Notes: generated from the sequence alone by a model not told the origin. 53,960 nucleotides of DNA from Verrucomicrobiia bacterium (GCA_947462875.1 CANHQJ010000025.1:1-53960); one strand, 5' to 3'. Shown: positions 9,593 through 17,805, numbered from the stretch's first letter. Translations and numbers: made by a program.

Positions 9593-11043
9593 AGCAGTGC
9601 CTTGATGTTGCCCAGCACTTCCGCGCTCTCGGCGTCTAGTGCGGCGATTTCTTCCATGATTTCCTGCGGACTGCGGTGCGCGATTTCCTCGCCGCCGTTG
9701 GGGTTCTTCACGGACAAATCAAACGTCTTCGGGTCGATGGCCGCCACGTCCACGCTCCAGCTTTTGGGCGAGTCGGCTTTGGTCTTCTGCAACTCGATGA
9801 ACTCGGCGAGGTCGGCGTCGTTGAGCGGGTTGGTCTTGCCCATGTTGCGGCCGGGGTCGAGCTGGTAGAACCACACTTTGCGCGTCTTCGTGCCTTTCTC
9901 AAAGAAGAGCACCACTGTCTTCACTCCCGCGCCGATGAACGTGCCGCCGGGGCAGTCAAGCACGGTGTGAAGGTTGCATTCTTCGAGGAGTTTCTGGCGC
10001 AGGCTGACGGAGGCGTTGTCGGTGTTGGAGAGGAAGGTGTTCTTGATGACGATGCCCGCGCGGCCACCGGCCTTGAGGATCTTGATGAAGTGCTGGAGGA
10101 AGAGGAACGCGGTCTCGCCGGTGCGGATGGGGAAGTTTTGCTGCACTTCCTTGCGCTCCTTGCCGCCGAAGGGAGGATTGGCCAGGATGATGTCGAAGCG
10201 GTCCTTTTCCTGCACGTCGGCGAGGTTCTCGGCGAGCGTGTTGGTATGGATGATATTGGGCGCTTCGATGCCGTGCAGGATCATGTTCATGATCGCGATG
10301 ACGTAGGCGAGGGACTTCTTTTCCTTCCCGTAGAAGGTACGCTCTTGCAGGGCGCGGTCCTGGGCGGTGGTGCGCTGGGGGTTGTGGGCGCGGAGGTAAT
10401 CGAAGGATTCGCAGAGGAAGCCAGCCGAGCCGACGGCGGGGTCGCAGATGGTCTCGCCGAGCTGCGGCGCGGTGACGGCTATGATGGCGCGAATGAGCGG
10501 GCGCGGGGTGTAATACTCGCCGCCGTTGCGCCCGGCGTTGCCCATGTTCTTGATCTTGGCTTCGTAGAGGTGCGAGAGTTCGTGTTTCTCGTTCTGGGAC
10601 GCAAAGCGGAGTTCGTCGATGTGGTCGATGATCTCGCGCAGGTTGTAGCCGCTCTGGATGCGGTTCTTGATCTCGCCGAAGATTTCGCCGATCTTGTATT
10701 CGATGGTGTTCGGGCCAGTGGCCTTGGCCTTGAAGCCGTGCAGGTAGGGAAAGAGCTTGCCGTTGACGAACTGGATGAGGTCGTCGCCGGTCATCGCGTT
10801 GTGGTGGTCGATTTTGCCGTCCTTTTTCGGTGCGGCCCAGGTTTCCCATTGATACGGAGCATCGAGGATGGGGCAGTATGTCCGGCCTTCGAGCGCGGCT
10901 TCGGTGGCTTTACCATTCTCCAAGGCGTCGAGGTATTTCAGGAAAAGGAGCCAGGAGGACTGCTCGGTGTAATCGAGTTCACTGGTGCAGCCGGCGTCCT
11001 TCCAGAGGACGTCGTCGATGTTTTTGAAGGTTTGTTCGAACAT
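9589..11043 (-). CDS. hsdM: Type I restriction-modification DNA methyltransferase M
   Basis: A 484-aa N6-adenine methyltransferase. An N-terminal helical HsdM_N domain (about 1-150) is followed by the catalytic domain: GEYYTPRPLIRAI, the SAM-binding motif DPAVGSAGF and the catalytic NPPFGG. It methylates host DNA at the HsdS target and forms the M2S core joined by HsdR for cutting. It starts at the ATG at 11,043 and overlaps hsdS by 4 bp. It is the first gene of the RM operon. Its upstream region carries a candidate promoter and an 87-bp repeat shared with the far side of fic. Confidence 0.95.
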   Translation of the reverse strand: MFEQTFKNIDDVLWKDAGCTSELDYTEQSSWLLFLKYLDALENGKATEAALEGRTYCPILDAPYQWETWAAPKKDGKIDHHNAMTGDDLIQFVNGKLFPYLHGFKAKATGPNTIEYKIGEIFGEIKNRIQSGYNLREIIDHIDELRFASQNEKHELSHLYEAKIKNMGNAGRNGGEYYTPRPLIRAIIAVTAPQLGETICDPAVGSAGFLCESFDYLRAHNPQRTTAQDRALQERTFYGKEKKSLAYVIAIMNMILHGIEAPNIIHTNTLAENLADVQEKDRFDIILANPPFGGKERKEVQQNFPIRTGETAFLFLQHFIKILKAGGRAGIVIKNTFLSNTDNASVSLRQKLLEECNLHTVLDCPGGTFIGAGVKTVVLFFEKGTKTRKVWFYQLDPGRNMGKTNPLNDADLAEFIELQKTKADSPKSWSVDVAAIDPKTFDLSVKNPNGGEEIAHRSPQEIMEEIAALDAESAEVLGNIKALL

Positions 11044-11063
11044 TAGTTGTAGGACGACATCAC

Positions 11064-11092
11064 CGTATAAAATCGCTAGAGACAGTCAAGAA
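11064..11092 (-). promoter_or_regulatory. Candidate promoter of the hsdM-hsdS-hsdR operon
   Basis: On the minus strand TTCTTG (11,087-11,092), 17 nt, TATACG (11,064-11,069), giving a start near 11,057 and a leader of about 14 nt. Both boxes are imperfect. It is the best match in the 300-bp gap between fic and hsdM. Confidence 0.3.
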
Positions 11093-11207
11093 GATTTGCA
11101 TCAAACGCAATCGATTTCGGAGTGATCCTACGTATTTCACGAAGGGTGTTTGCAAAAAAATCTGATCCTCCTTCGTCCCGCTGAGTAGGATTTTCGGCAG
11201 ACAGGCG

Positions 11208-11294
11208 GAGGGTTTTTTGAAAAATGACGATCCTCCGCCGCCATTCGGCTATGGAAGGACAAGTTGACGATTTTTGAATGTTGATTTTTGATTT
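11208..11294. repeat. 87-bp direct repeat, copy 1 (hsdM side of fic)
   Basis: Matches 12,604-12,690 over 87 bp with two mismatches in the same orientation. Inside it TGACGAT occurs twice, separated by a core containing ATTCGGCTATGGAAGGACAA. The wider gap 11,093-11,342 also has a diverged TGATCCTCC...GGCGGAGGG stretch at 11,163-11,212 of the same style. No open frame of note lies here. Confidence 0.9.
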
Positions 11295-11342
11295 AAGGAA
11301 ACTAAGCGCAGTGAATCGGTTGACTCAGTGCTTCGGTTTCGT

Positions 11343-12350
11343 TTATGGCTGCTTCAGTGAGTAACATCCGGTTTTTTTTCCTCCGATCTTTTCCACCAAT
11401 CCGGCTTCCAAAAGCGGACGGAGTAAATCCATCGCTCCTTGCCTGGAAACCGCAAGCTCCGCCCATAGCACGGCAGGCGCCATGCTGCCGTGATCGCGCA
11501 GCAGCTTGAGCAGCAATTCCTGTTTGGGGCGCAGCACGAGTTTCTCCGGTGATTTAACGTTGTAGGCCTGGACTCGCAGCCAGACTTTCTCTAAGGTCTG
11601 ACGCACGCCTTCGGCACAGTATTCCAGCCAAGCGGTGAGATCCTCACCTGCCACCCGCACGGCATCCAGCGCGGCGTAGTAACCGGGGCGGTCTTCCCAA
11701 TAGTATTCGTCCACGGAGAAAATATGATGACTGTCGAATCCCCGCCGATAGAGTTCCCACAGTGCCAGCGCTCGACCCGTTCTGCCATTGCCATCGGCGA
11801 AGGGATGGATATTCTCGAACTGATAGTGCAAAATCGCGGAGCTCAGCACCGGAGACAACTCCGTGGATTGCTTGTTCCACCATTCCAAGAGCTCAAACAT
11901 CAGTCCCGAGACATCGGCGGCGGCGGGCGGGAAATGTTTGCCCACCCGCACCTGAATCGTCCGATAACATCCAGCCGTTCCCTGATCCATCACGCTGTCC
12001 GCCAAAATCCGGTGCAGCTCAAACAAGTCTTCGTGCCGGATGGCTTTCTTCTTGGCGTGTTTTTCCACGTAGCGTAACCCCGCGAAATAATTCAACACCT
12101 CGCGGGTCGATCTTGTATCGGATGCGACGAGTTCCCGCCCCTCCTCTAGTGCCCGTACCTGCTCCAAGGTCAACGGATTGCCTTCGATGGCCGTGGAGGC
12201 GTGGCCATTGCGAGTGCGTGTATCCTTCTGCAGGGCCGGAATCCAGGAAAGCTCCACCGCTGCCCCGAGAATACGCTCGCGCAAGGCAGCAATCCCCTCC
12301 ACCAGCGAGAGCAGGTGCGGGCTGATCGTGAATTGCGGTTCGTAGGCCAC
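11343..12350 (-). CDS. Fic family protein (class II, AMP-transferase type)
   Basis: A 335-aa Fic-domain protein. The catalytic motif HPFADGNGRTGR is complete at residues 182-193 (His182, Asp186, Gly-Asn-Gly, Arg190, Arg193). The N-terminal S52-TAI-E56-G57 fits the (S/T)xxxE(G/N) inhibitory motif, so this should be a class II, self-inhibited Fic that transfers AMP from ATP to a protein target. A C-terminal winged-helix segment (about 270-330) may bind DNA. The start is probably the GTG at 12,350; no clear ribosome-binding site is visible. It lies on the minus strand upstream of hsdM between two 87-bp direct repeats. Fic genes often sit in type I RM loci; the target here is unknown. Confidence 0.9.
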   Translation of the reverse strand: MAYEPQFTISPHLLSLVEGIAALRERILGAAVELSWIPALQKDTRTRNGHASTAIEGNPLTLEQVRALEEGRELVASDTRSTREVLNYFAGLRYVEKHAKKKAIRHEDLFELHRILADSVMDQGTAGCYRTIQVRVGKHFPPAAADVSGLMFELLEWWNKQSTELSPVLSSAILHYQFENIHPFADGNGRTGRALALWELYRRGFDSHHIFSVDEYYWEDRPGYYAALDAVRVAGEDLTAWLEYCAEGVRQTLEKVWLRVQAYNVKSPEKLVLRPKQELLLKLLRDHGSMAPAVLWAELAVSRQGAMDLLRPLLEAGLVEKIGGKKTGCYSLKQP

Positions 12351-12390
12351 GGCGATAAGTCAAGCGTAAGTCAAGTGATGAGTCAAGTAA

Positions 12391-12429
12391 CTAAAGTTCT
12401 CCGGTAAAGGACTGGTAGGGAAGACATTT
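12391..12429 (-). pseudogene. Decayed 3' end of an hsdS gene
   Basis: The last 13 codons of a minus-strand frame read KCLPYQSFTGEL and stop. The active hsdS at 8,369 ends HQAFSGEL, and the bases beside both stop codons match nearly perfectly (TAAAGTTCTCC). No further hsdS sequence is seen upstream. This fits a remnant of a second specificity gene left beside fic after loss or replacement. The match is short, so chance is possible. Confidence 0.5.
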
Positions 12430-12534
12430 TGAAAATCTGAAAAGGGAAATAGAGCACGGAGACGCGAGCAGCGAGGAGCGAGCGATTTGAGAGAGGAAAT
12501 AGAGAAACCGCGAAATGGGCGATTCAAGTGGTGA

Positions 12535-12561
12535 GTGAGCAGTGAGCAGTGAGCAGTGAGC
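12535..12561. repeat. Short heptamer array (GTGAGCA)n
   Basis: Nearly four tandem copies of a 7-bp unit in the non-coding stretch 12,430-12,603. The same stretch has GAGAGG-rich sequence and no credible gene. It is a short member of the same type of array as at 3,876. Confidence 0.8.
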
Positions 12562-12603
12562 GATTTGAGAGAGGCAGTGTCGCACCCGTCGGCGGACGAG
12601 GCA

Positions 12604-12690
12604 GAGGGATTTTTGAAAAATGACGATCCTCCGTCGCCATTCGGCTATGGAAGGACAAGTTGACGATTTTTGAATGTTGATTTTTGATTT
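12604..12690. repeat. 87-bp direct repeat, copy 2 (upstream of fic)
   Basis: Partner of 11,208-11,294; copy offset 1,396 bp, two mismatches. Together they bracket fic and the hsdS stub. No terminal inverted repeats or transposase were seen, so homologous recombination or cassette exchange is more likely than transposition. Confidence 0.9.
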
Positions 12691-12717
12691 TTTTTGAGGC
12701 GCAGAGGGACGGTTGAC

Positions 12718-12963
12718 TCAATCCTCCGCGTCGTCGGGGCCGCTCAGGCGGGTTTGCATCATCTTGCGGTGCTTGGTGATGCGGCCGCTCACGCGCTTGC
12801 GCCAGAGGCGGAAGCTGGCGGGCTTCAGCTCCGCGCGCATGATCTCGATGACCTCTTTTTCCACCAGCCCCGTGCGTTTTTGGATGTCTTCAAAGCTGGT
12901 GCGATCCTCCCACGCGAGGCGGATGATGTGCGATGTTTGTTGGGTAGAAGATTTCGATTTCAT
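12718..12963 (-). CDS. DUF2805 / TIGR03643 family protein
   Basis: An 81-aa basic protein. IIRLAWEDRTSFEDIQKRTG followed by VEKEVIEIMRAELKPASFRL looks like a small helix-turn-helix; a basic tail (LWRKRVSGRITKHRKMM) follows. It matches what I recall of DUF2805/TIGR03643, a family of unknown function. Its ATG at 12,963 overlaps the stop of the photolyase-like gene by 4 bp (ATGA), so the two are almost surely translated together. It may be a DNA-binding partner or regulator of that protein; this is inference. Confidence 0.75.
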   Translation of the reverse strand: MKSKSSTQQTSHIIRLAWEDRTSFEDIQKRTGLVEKEVIEIMRAELKPASFRLWRKRVSGRITKHRKMMQTRLSGPDDAED

Positions 12964-14156
12964 AACAACAGGGGCGAGGTCAGGTCGCGGCTCATTTTTT
13001 TCCAGAACGGGAAAAATCCCGAGGCCGCAAAGGAAAAAGCGCGGGCGTCCGAGGCACGGCGCAGCAAGGTGAGCGGGATGACTAACGAAACCAGCGACGG
13101 CGCGATTTTTTCCCACAACTCCTGCTCCGGGCCGACGAAGGGCGCGAAGGCGATCACTTCCGTGAGCTGATGCGCCTGCGCCCATGCGGCGACTTCCTCC
13201 ACGGTCACGAGCGCCACCTTGCAGGCATAGTGCGCCTCCGCGCGGGCGATGGCATCGTCCAGCGCGGCTCTGGCCGCAGGCGTTGGCGCTGACGAATGAA
13301 TCACTGCGATTGAGACCGGCTTCAGTTCCGACAAGGGACCGATTTCCGGCAAGAGATCATCCGCGTGCAGCCAGAGCCCGCAGCGCGGCGAGAGAGGCGG
13401 CAGGGATTGCGGGTAAGCGGGCAGTGAAGATTTGGTGAGATCCGCATGTTCCTGCGCGATCTGTGGTGTGACCGCGCCATCGGCCAGGCGCTCGGCTCCC
13501 TGGAGATTCGTGAGAAGCCCGGGTGCGAGGTATTTTTTCAGATTGTCCAGCCGCACGAGGTAGGTTTTCCCGGGTGTCTGGAGTCCCGCGACCCAGCGCC
13601 AGGAGAGCGTGTTGCTGGCGGCATCGGCATCGTGGAGATGGCGGAAAAAAACATCCGCGCCCAGCTCCCAGGGCAGTTTTTCCGCATGGATCCAGAAACT
13701 CGCCCACCACATGCGGGCGTGGTTGTGCAGATAGCCCGTGTCGATCAGCTCACGCGCCAGGGCATCCATGCAGGCGACGCCACTCTTCCCCGCGGCCACG
13801 GCATCGGCTTTTTCCAATACTTCCGCGGGCAGCGATTGGCGGAGCTGCGCGACGCGCCTGCGCCAGCTGTGCCAGACATCCGGCCGCATCTCCAGCCAGC
13901 CTTTCCAGTAGCGACGCCAGCAAATTTCCTGCAGCCATTTTTCGACAGCGGCGAAGGGATAATGCCGCAGGGTATCGGAAATGATTTCATCCTCACTGAT
14001 GACCCGATGCCGGAGCGCGACACTGAGTCGTGAGACATGAGGGTGGCCCTCGATCACGTGATTCCGGCGCGAGCCGTAGAGGCGCACGTGGGGCAGGTAC
14101 TGTTGCCAAGCCGTGAGTGCCTCGGCTCGGGTTTGTGGGAGAAAGGTTCGGTCCAT
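12960..14156 (-). CDS. Photolyase/cryptochrome-like protein with apparently permuted domains
   Basis: A 398-aa protein. Residues 1-240 hold the helical FAD-binding domain of DNA photolyases: YLHNHARMWWASFW (142-155), LPWELGADVFFRHL (161-174), DADAASN (176-182) and WRWVAG (186-191). The usual N-terminal alpha/beta antenna domain is missing from its normal place. Residues 258-395 instead look like it: CGLWLHADDLLPE parallels the VWFRxDLRLxDN opening, strands SIAVIHS and KVALVTVEE follow, and GFFPFWKKM parallels the F-TPF-xxxW end of that domain. This suggests circular permutation. The start is the ATG at 14,156; a GTG at 14,186 is possible. It is coupled to the DUF2805 gene. It may repair UV lesions or sense light; which one cannot be told. 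Confidence 0.78.
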   Translation of the reverse strand: MDRTFLPQTRAEALTAWQQYLPHVRLYGSRRNHVIEGHPHVSRLSVALRHRVISEDEIISDTLRHYPFAAVEKWLQEICWRRYWKGWLEMRPDVWHSWRRRVAQLRQSLPAEVLEKADAVAAGKSGVACMDALARELIDTGYLHNHARMWWASFWIHAEKLPWELGADVFFRHLHDADAASNTLSWRWVAGLQTPGKTYLVRLDNLKKYLAPGLLTNLQGAERLADGAVTPQIAQEHADLTKSSLPAYPQSLPPLSPRCGLWLHADDLLPEIGPLSELKPVSIAVIHSSAPTPAARAALDDAIARAEAHYACKVALVTVEEVAAWAQAHQLTEVIAFAPFVGPEQELWEKIAPSLVSLVIPLTLLRRASDARAFSFAASGFFPFWKKMSRDLTSPLLL

Positions 14157-14283
14157 TCGTGAATCGCGCGGTACGGAAAGCCCCACATCCTAGCCCAAGA
14201 ACGAGCCCGCGCAAATTTTTCTCACCAGTCATCGCCGGGACGGGACGCGCAGTTTACGATGGCAATCGGAACAAGTTTCCTGC

Positions 14284-17064
14284 ATGATGCCACGCATGGA
14301 TGAAATGAGCCTGCGCCGCAGAGTCGAGTTGCTGGAAGAGGAAATTCGTGACTTGAACCGCAGAATGCAACTGCTGGAGCCGAAAGCGGAGGTCGCTCCC
14401 GAGCCAGCCGCCGCCATGGCGGAAATGCCTGTCGCAGAAGAAACGCTGAGCGCCGCGCCAGTCGTGCATCCCCCACCCTTGCCGCAAGCGACAGAGCCCG
14501 CGGCTCACAACACGATGAAAGAGCGCTTCCAGGCGGCGAAAATCGAGGCTGAGGCGGAGATGCACGAAGAAACGGAATCGGCCCCGGCATGGGAGCCAGC
14601 GATGGCGGAACAAAAGCATACTCTGATGCCCGAGACGGGAAATGCGGAGCTCCTGATGGGGCAGGTCTGGGCGGTGCGCATCGGCGTGTTGCTCCTGTTC
14701 ACCGGGTTTGTGTTTCTGGCGAACTACGCGTGGGAGCACTACATCAGCCAGCTCGGCGCGATGCCGCGTCTCATCCTGCTGACCCTGCTCGCGACGGGTG
14801 GCGTGGTGGCCGGGGAAATCATGCGCCGCAAGCCGCGCCTGGGAACCTTTGGCGAAGTGATTGCCGCGGGCGGGCTGGCGGCGCTTTACTACTGTGCCTT
14901 TGCCTCGCATCACATCGATCGCCTGCGGGTGATCGACAGCCCCTCGCTGGGGGCGATCCTGCTCACGATCACGGGGCTGGGAATCCTCGGCTATGGCGCC
15001 TGGCGTCGCGCCTCGGTGATGTGCGCCATCGCGCTGCTGCTGAGTTTTTACGGCACCTCGATCCAGCCCGTGGTGCTGACGGCGATGATTTCCGGACTGA
15101 TCGTAGCGGCGGCGGGTGCGTGGCTGTGTTTGCAGTTCCAGTGGAAATCGCTGGGCGTGGTCGGACTGATCGGGGCCTATGTCGCCTTCACCCTGTGGCA
15201 AGGTTTGTTGTATGAAGCACCCGCGTTCAGCCTCGGCACGTGGTTTTTGTGCAGCTACTGGCTGCTCTATCATGCGGTGATTTTGCACAAAAAAAATCCC
15301 TGGGACAGCCTGGGCACGATGGTGATCTGCACGCTGAACTACGGCTTGCTCGCGGCGTATCTGCCGTTCGATTGGTCGCTCTTCGAATGGGATGACCGCT
15401 GTTGGATGGTGTATGGTGTCCTAGCCGTGATTTCCCTGACCATCTGGCGCTGGCTGGAAGGATCGCGCGGACGTCATTTGCTGAGCGAGACATTTCTGAT
15501 GCAAGGCATCGGACTGCTGACGCTCGCCATCGTGACCAAGTGGAGCGGACATGAGCTTTTCCTGATCCTCGCGGTGAAAGGTCTGGTGCTGTTGGGCTGG
15601 GATCGTTTCAACCGGCGCAATAACATCGAGGTGAGCGGCTGGATGTTGCTGCTTTTGTCGTCGGCGTTTGCCCTTTTCGCGGGACAGGAGGCCTTGGCTT
15701 CGTGGATCTGGTCGGTGTATGCCGTATTGCTGCTGACTGGGGTTTGTGTGGCGCGCCGAGTGTCACCCGAGCCCGAGGCACTGCGCGATGTCTGCCGCTG
15801 GGTGGTGTCCGCGATTTCGTTGATCACGCTGATCACAGGCGTGTTGAGTCCCATGGTGGAATTCCGTGGTGCGCTGGTGATGATCGCCCTTTCCCTCGTG
15901 TTCACCGCGGCGAACCGCTTCCTGCGCGGGCGCTTTCCCGCACCGGAATTCACCGCTCTGGCACTGGGGGCGGCGATTCTTGCCGAGATCGTCCTGTGCA
16001 TGAGCGGCCATCGCACACAGGAATGGGTGCTGGTGACGGGGCTGTGTCTGGCTTTTGGCCACGCGGTGGTCCATCCACAATCGATCGAGCACTGGAAAAC
16101 GCCGAAGATCTCCGAGCATCAGGGCATCCTGCTGACGATAGCCGCGTGGTTGCTGATGGGATGTTATTTTGCGTGGCACATGCCGTTTGACACCTGGACG
16201 CCCGTGGTAGCCGTCGCGATCATGGCAAGTCTTCATGCGCTCGCGAAGTTGCTGAAATGGGACATCCTGCGCGGCACGGCACCGCTGTTTTCCCTCGCCG
16301 TCCTGATCCTGACCGGCCCGCAACTGCTGAGCCAAAGCTGGCAGCTTTACCTCACCTTCGCGATGCTGTCAGGCTATGCGGCCTGGCTGACCTTGTGCTC
16401 GGAGGAGAAACCGATGGCGGCCGCTCCCCTGCTCTGCGGTGCGATGGGTCTCTCCTGGCTCTTGGTCCAGGAATCCCATAGCAGCATCTATCTGCTGCTA
16501 CTGCCGCTGGCCCTGTGCCTGAGCCCTCTGCGTCACACCCAGCTCTGGCGCGGCGCGATGGTGCTGTGGGCGGCGCTGTCCTTTTTCTGTTTTCTCGATG
16601 AACAGAATGACAAATGGCTCACCTACGTGGTGCCCGCGCTGTGGTATGGCGCGCTGGCATTTCGCGCCCGCGTCAAGGGCGGCGTCTCGGTGCCATGGAC
16701 CAAGAGCATCGCGGTGCTGGTCACCGTGTCGATGGCAGCGAAAGCCACCGCCTGGGTCGATGGCAGTGACGGTGCGCACCAATTGACCATCCTGTGGGCG
16801 CTGCTCGCCGTGTTTTGTTTTTCGATCGGTTTCCTCATCAGAGAGGCCCTCATGCGTCTGATGATGTTGCTGCTGCTGCTGGCGAGCATGGGCAATATTC
16901 TGGCCAGCGTCTGGCAACTCGGCACGCTGATGCGCATCGCGAGCTTTTTGGTGACGGGTCTGATTTTCCTGTTGCTGGGCTACATCTACAACAAGCACCC
17001 GGAGTGGTTCGGCAAGAGCGAGGAAAAAAGCCCCACTGCCGCCGCGGAAGAGGATCCGGTCTGA
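14284..17064 (+). CDS. DUF2339 multi-pass membrane protein
   Basis: A 926-aa membrane protein. Residues 1-45 form a coiled coil (RRRVELLEEEIRDLNRRMQL), followed by an acidic Ala/Glu/Pro-rich linker to about 120. About 25 or more hydrophobic segments then run to residue 905. This layout, coiled coil plus very many membrane spans, is typical of DUF2339, whose function is unknown. The start is the first of two adjacent ATGs. It is divergent from the photolyase-like gene, with 127 bp between starts, and is followed by tRNA-Val. Confidence 0.85.
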   Translation: MMPRMDEMSLRRRVELLEEEIRDLNRRMQLLEPKAEVAPEPAAAMAEMPVAEETLSAAPVVHPPPLPQATEPAAHNTMKERFQAAKIEAEAEMHEETESAPAWEPAMAEQKHTLMPETGNAELLMGQVWAVRIGVLLLFTGFVFLANYAWEHYISQLGAMPRLILLTLLATGGVVAGEIMRRKPRLGTFGEVIAAGGLAALYYCAFASHHIDRLRVIDSPSLGAILLTITGLGILGYGAWRRASVMCAIALLLSFYGTSIQPVVLTAMISGLIVAAAGAWLCLQFQWKSLGVVGLIGAYVAFTLWQGLLYEAPAFSLGTWFLCSYWLLYHAVILHKKNPWDSLGTMVICTLNYGLLAAYLPFDWSLFEWDDRCWMVYGVLAVISLTIWRWLEGSRGRHLLSETFLMQGIGLLTLAIVTKWSGHELFLILAVKGLVLLGWDRFNRRNNIEVSGWMLLLLSSAFALFAGQEALASWIWSVYAVLLLTGVCVARRVSPEPEALRDVCRWVVSAISLITLITGVLSPMVEFRGALVMIALSLVFTAANRFLRGRFPAPEFTALALGAAILAEIVLCMSGHRTQEWVLVTGLCLAFGHAVVHPQSIEHWKTPKISEHQGILLTIAAWLLMGCYFAWHMPFDTWTPVVAVAIMASLHALAKLLKWDILRGTAPLFSLAVLILTGPQLLSQSWQLYLTFAMLSGYAAWLTLCSEEKPMAAAPLLCGAMGLSWLLVQESHSSIYLLLLPLALCLSPLRHTQLWRGAMVLWAALSFFCFLDEQNDKWLTYVVPALWYGALAFRARVKGGVSVPWTKSIAVLVTVSMAAKATAWVDGSDGAHQLTILWALLAVFCFSIGFLIREALMRLMMLLLLLASMGNILASVWQLGTLMRIASFLVTGLIFLLLGYIYNKHPEWFGKSEEKSPTAAAEEDPV

Positions 17065-17101
17065 GTGGTCAACGAGCTCCGAAAAAAGTTGTGTTATCCG
17101 C

Positions 17102-17129
17102 TTGCCATCGGCGGGAAATTTCGTATTTT
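17102..17129 (+). promoter_or_regulatory. Candidate promoter of tRNA-Val
   Basis: TTGCCA (17,102-17,107), 16 nt, TATTTT (17,124-17,129), with the start near 17,136, a few bases before the tRNA. A TTGCC-type -35 also precedes the other two tRNA genes. Confidence 0.5.
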
Positions 17130-17144
17130 CTGCCTCCCACCCAT

Positions 17145-17219
17145 GCACGGGTAGCTCAGCGGTAGAGCAACCGGTTTACACCCGGTCGGTCGGCGGTTCG
17201 ATCCCGTCCCCGTGTACCA
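17145..17219 (+). tRNA. tRNA-Val (UAC)
   Basis: A cloverleaf can be drawn. The acceptor is GCACGGG/CCCGTGT (first pair G-U), the D arm is GCTC...GAGC, and the anticodon stem ACCGG/CCGGT has loop TTTACAC, so the anticodon is TAC. The T arm is GGCGG-TTCGATC-CCGTC. The CCA is encoded. It reads GUA and, by wobble, other valine codons. Confidence 0.95.
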
Positions 17220-17229
17220 TCTTTTTTCC

Positions 17230-17265
17230 AACGAACCGGTGTCCGCACCATGGTTCGTTTTTTTT
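17230..17265 (+). terminator. Intrinsic terminator after tRNA-Val
   Basis: AACGAACC pairs with GGTTCGTT; an inner GGTG/CACC stem has a TCCG loop, and a run of eight T ends it. It lies 10 nt after the tRNA CCA and before the YdjM-like gene. Confidence 0.85.
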
Positions 17266-17284
17266 GTGTGAATCGACTTTTCCC

Positions 17285-17797
17285 ATGGACACCGTAACCC
17301 ATGCCCTGCTGCCCGTGATCATCACCGCCGTGGCCTTGCGGGACAAACGACCGGATTGGCTTTGCGGGCGCGGTGGCTTGATCGTCATCGGCATCGCCGG
17401 GGCGCTGCCCGATCTGCTCTCGCCGCATCTGAGCATCGATTCGCGGCTGAACAGTTGGTCGCACGGTCTGCCGTTCTGGCTCCTGCTGAGTTCCCTGATC
17501 CTGCTGTCGAGCACCTTGCCGCGCAGCCTCTGGAACTGGCGCCTCGCCCTCATCGCCTGGCTGGCCTATGGCTTGCACCTTTTCTGCGATGGCATTTCCG
17601 GCGGCATCAATCTGCTCTATCCCTATCGCTCTCTGATCTGGGGTGACTACTGGGTGCCGCCGATCTATTGGATCCCGCTGGACATCCTCTGCGTGCTGAC
17701 ATGTTACTGGATGTTCCGGCTGAAACCCCTGTGGCAAAAGCGCCGCAAACAAAAAGCCGCCGCCCACACTCGTGCGGACGACGGCATGAATCGTTAG
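17285..17797 (+). CDS. YdjM-like membrane-bound metal-dependent hydrolase
   Basis: A 170-aa protein with four or so membrane segments. MDTVTHALLP at the start, GALPDLLSPH near residue 40 and NSWSHGLPF near 60 carry the His/Asp residues of the YdjM / LexA-regulated membrane hydrolase family (DUF457), likely metal ligands. The substrate is unknown. It starts at the ATG at 17,285, 20 nt after the tRNA-Val terminator. It converges on the oxidoreductase gene with only 8 bp between stops, and its own 3' end contains the terminator of that gene. Confidence 0.75.
   Translation: MDTVTHALLPVIITAVALRDKRPDWLCGRGGLIVIGIAGALPDLLSPHLSIDSRLNSWSHGLPFWLLLSSLILLSSTLPRSLWNWRLALIAWLAYGLHLFCDGISGGINLLYPYRSLIWGDYWVPPIYWIPLDILCVLTCYWMFRLKPLWQKRRKQKAAAHTRADDGMNR
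17751..17785 (-). terminator. Intrinsic terminator of the oxidoreductase gene, inside a neighbour's coding end
   Basis: On the minus strand GCCGTCGTCCGC pairs with GTGGGCGGCGGC through 12 pairs including G-U, then TTTTT. It follows the stop at 17,806 by about 20 nt and lies within the last codons of the convergent YdjM-like gene. Confidence 0.7.
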
Positions 17798-17805
17798 ACT
17801 TTCGA

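Noticed and set aside
9676-11046. Long open frame antisense to hsdM
   Set aside because: It mirrors hsdM codons in a GC-rich gene, has no start signal or recognisable domain, and hsdM itself is certain.
11208-12690. Composite transposon around fic
   Set aside because: No transposase, terminal inverted repeats or target-site duplication were seen; only direct repeats.
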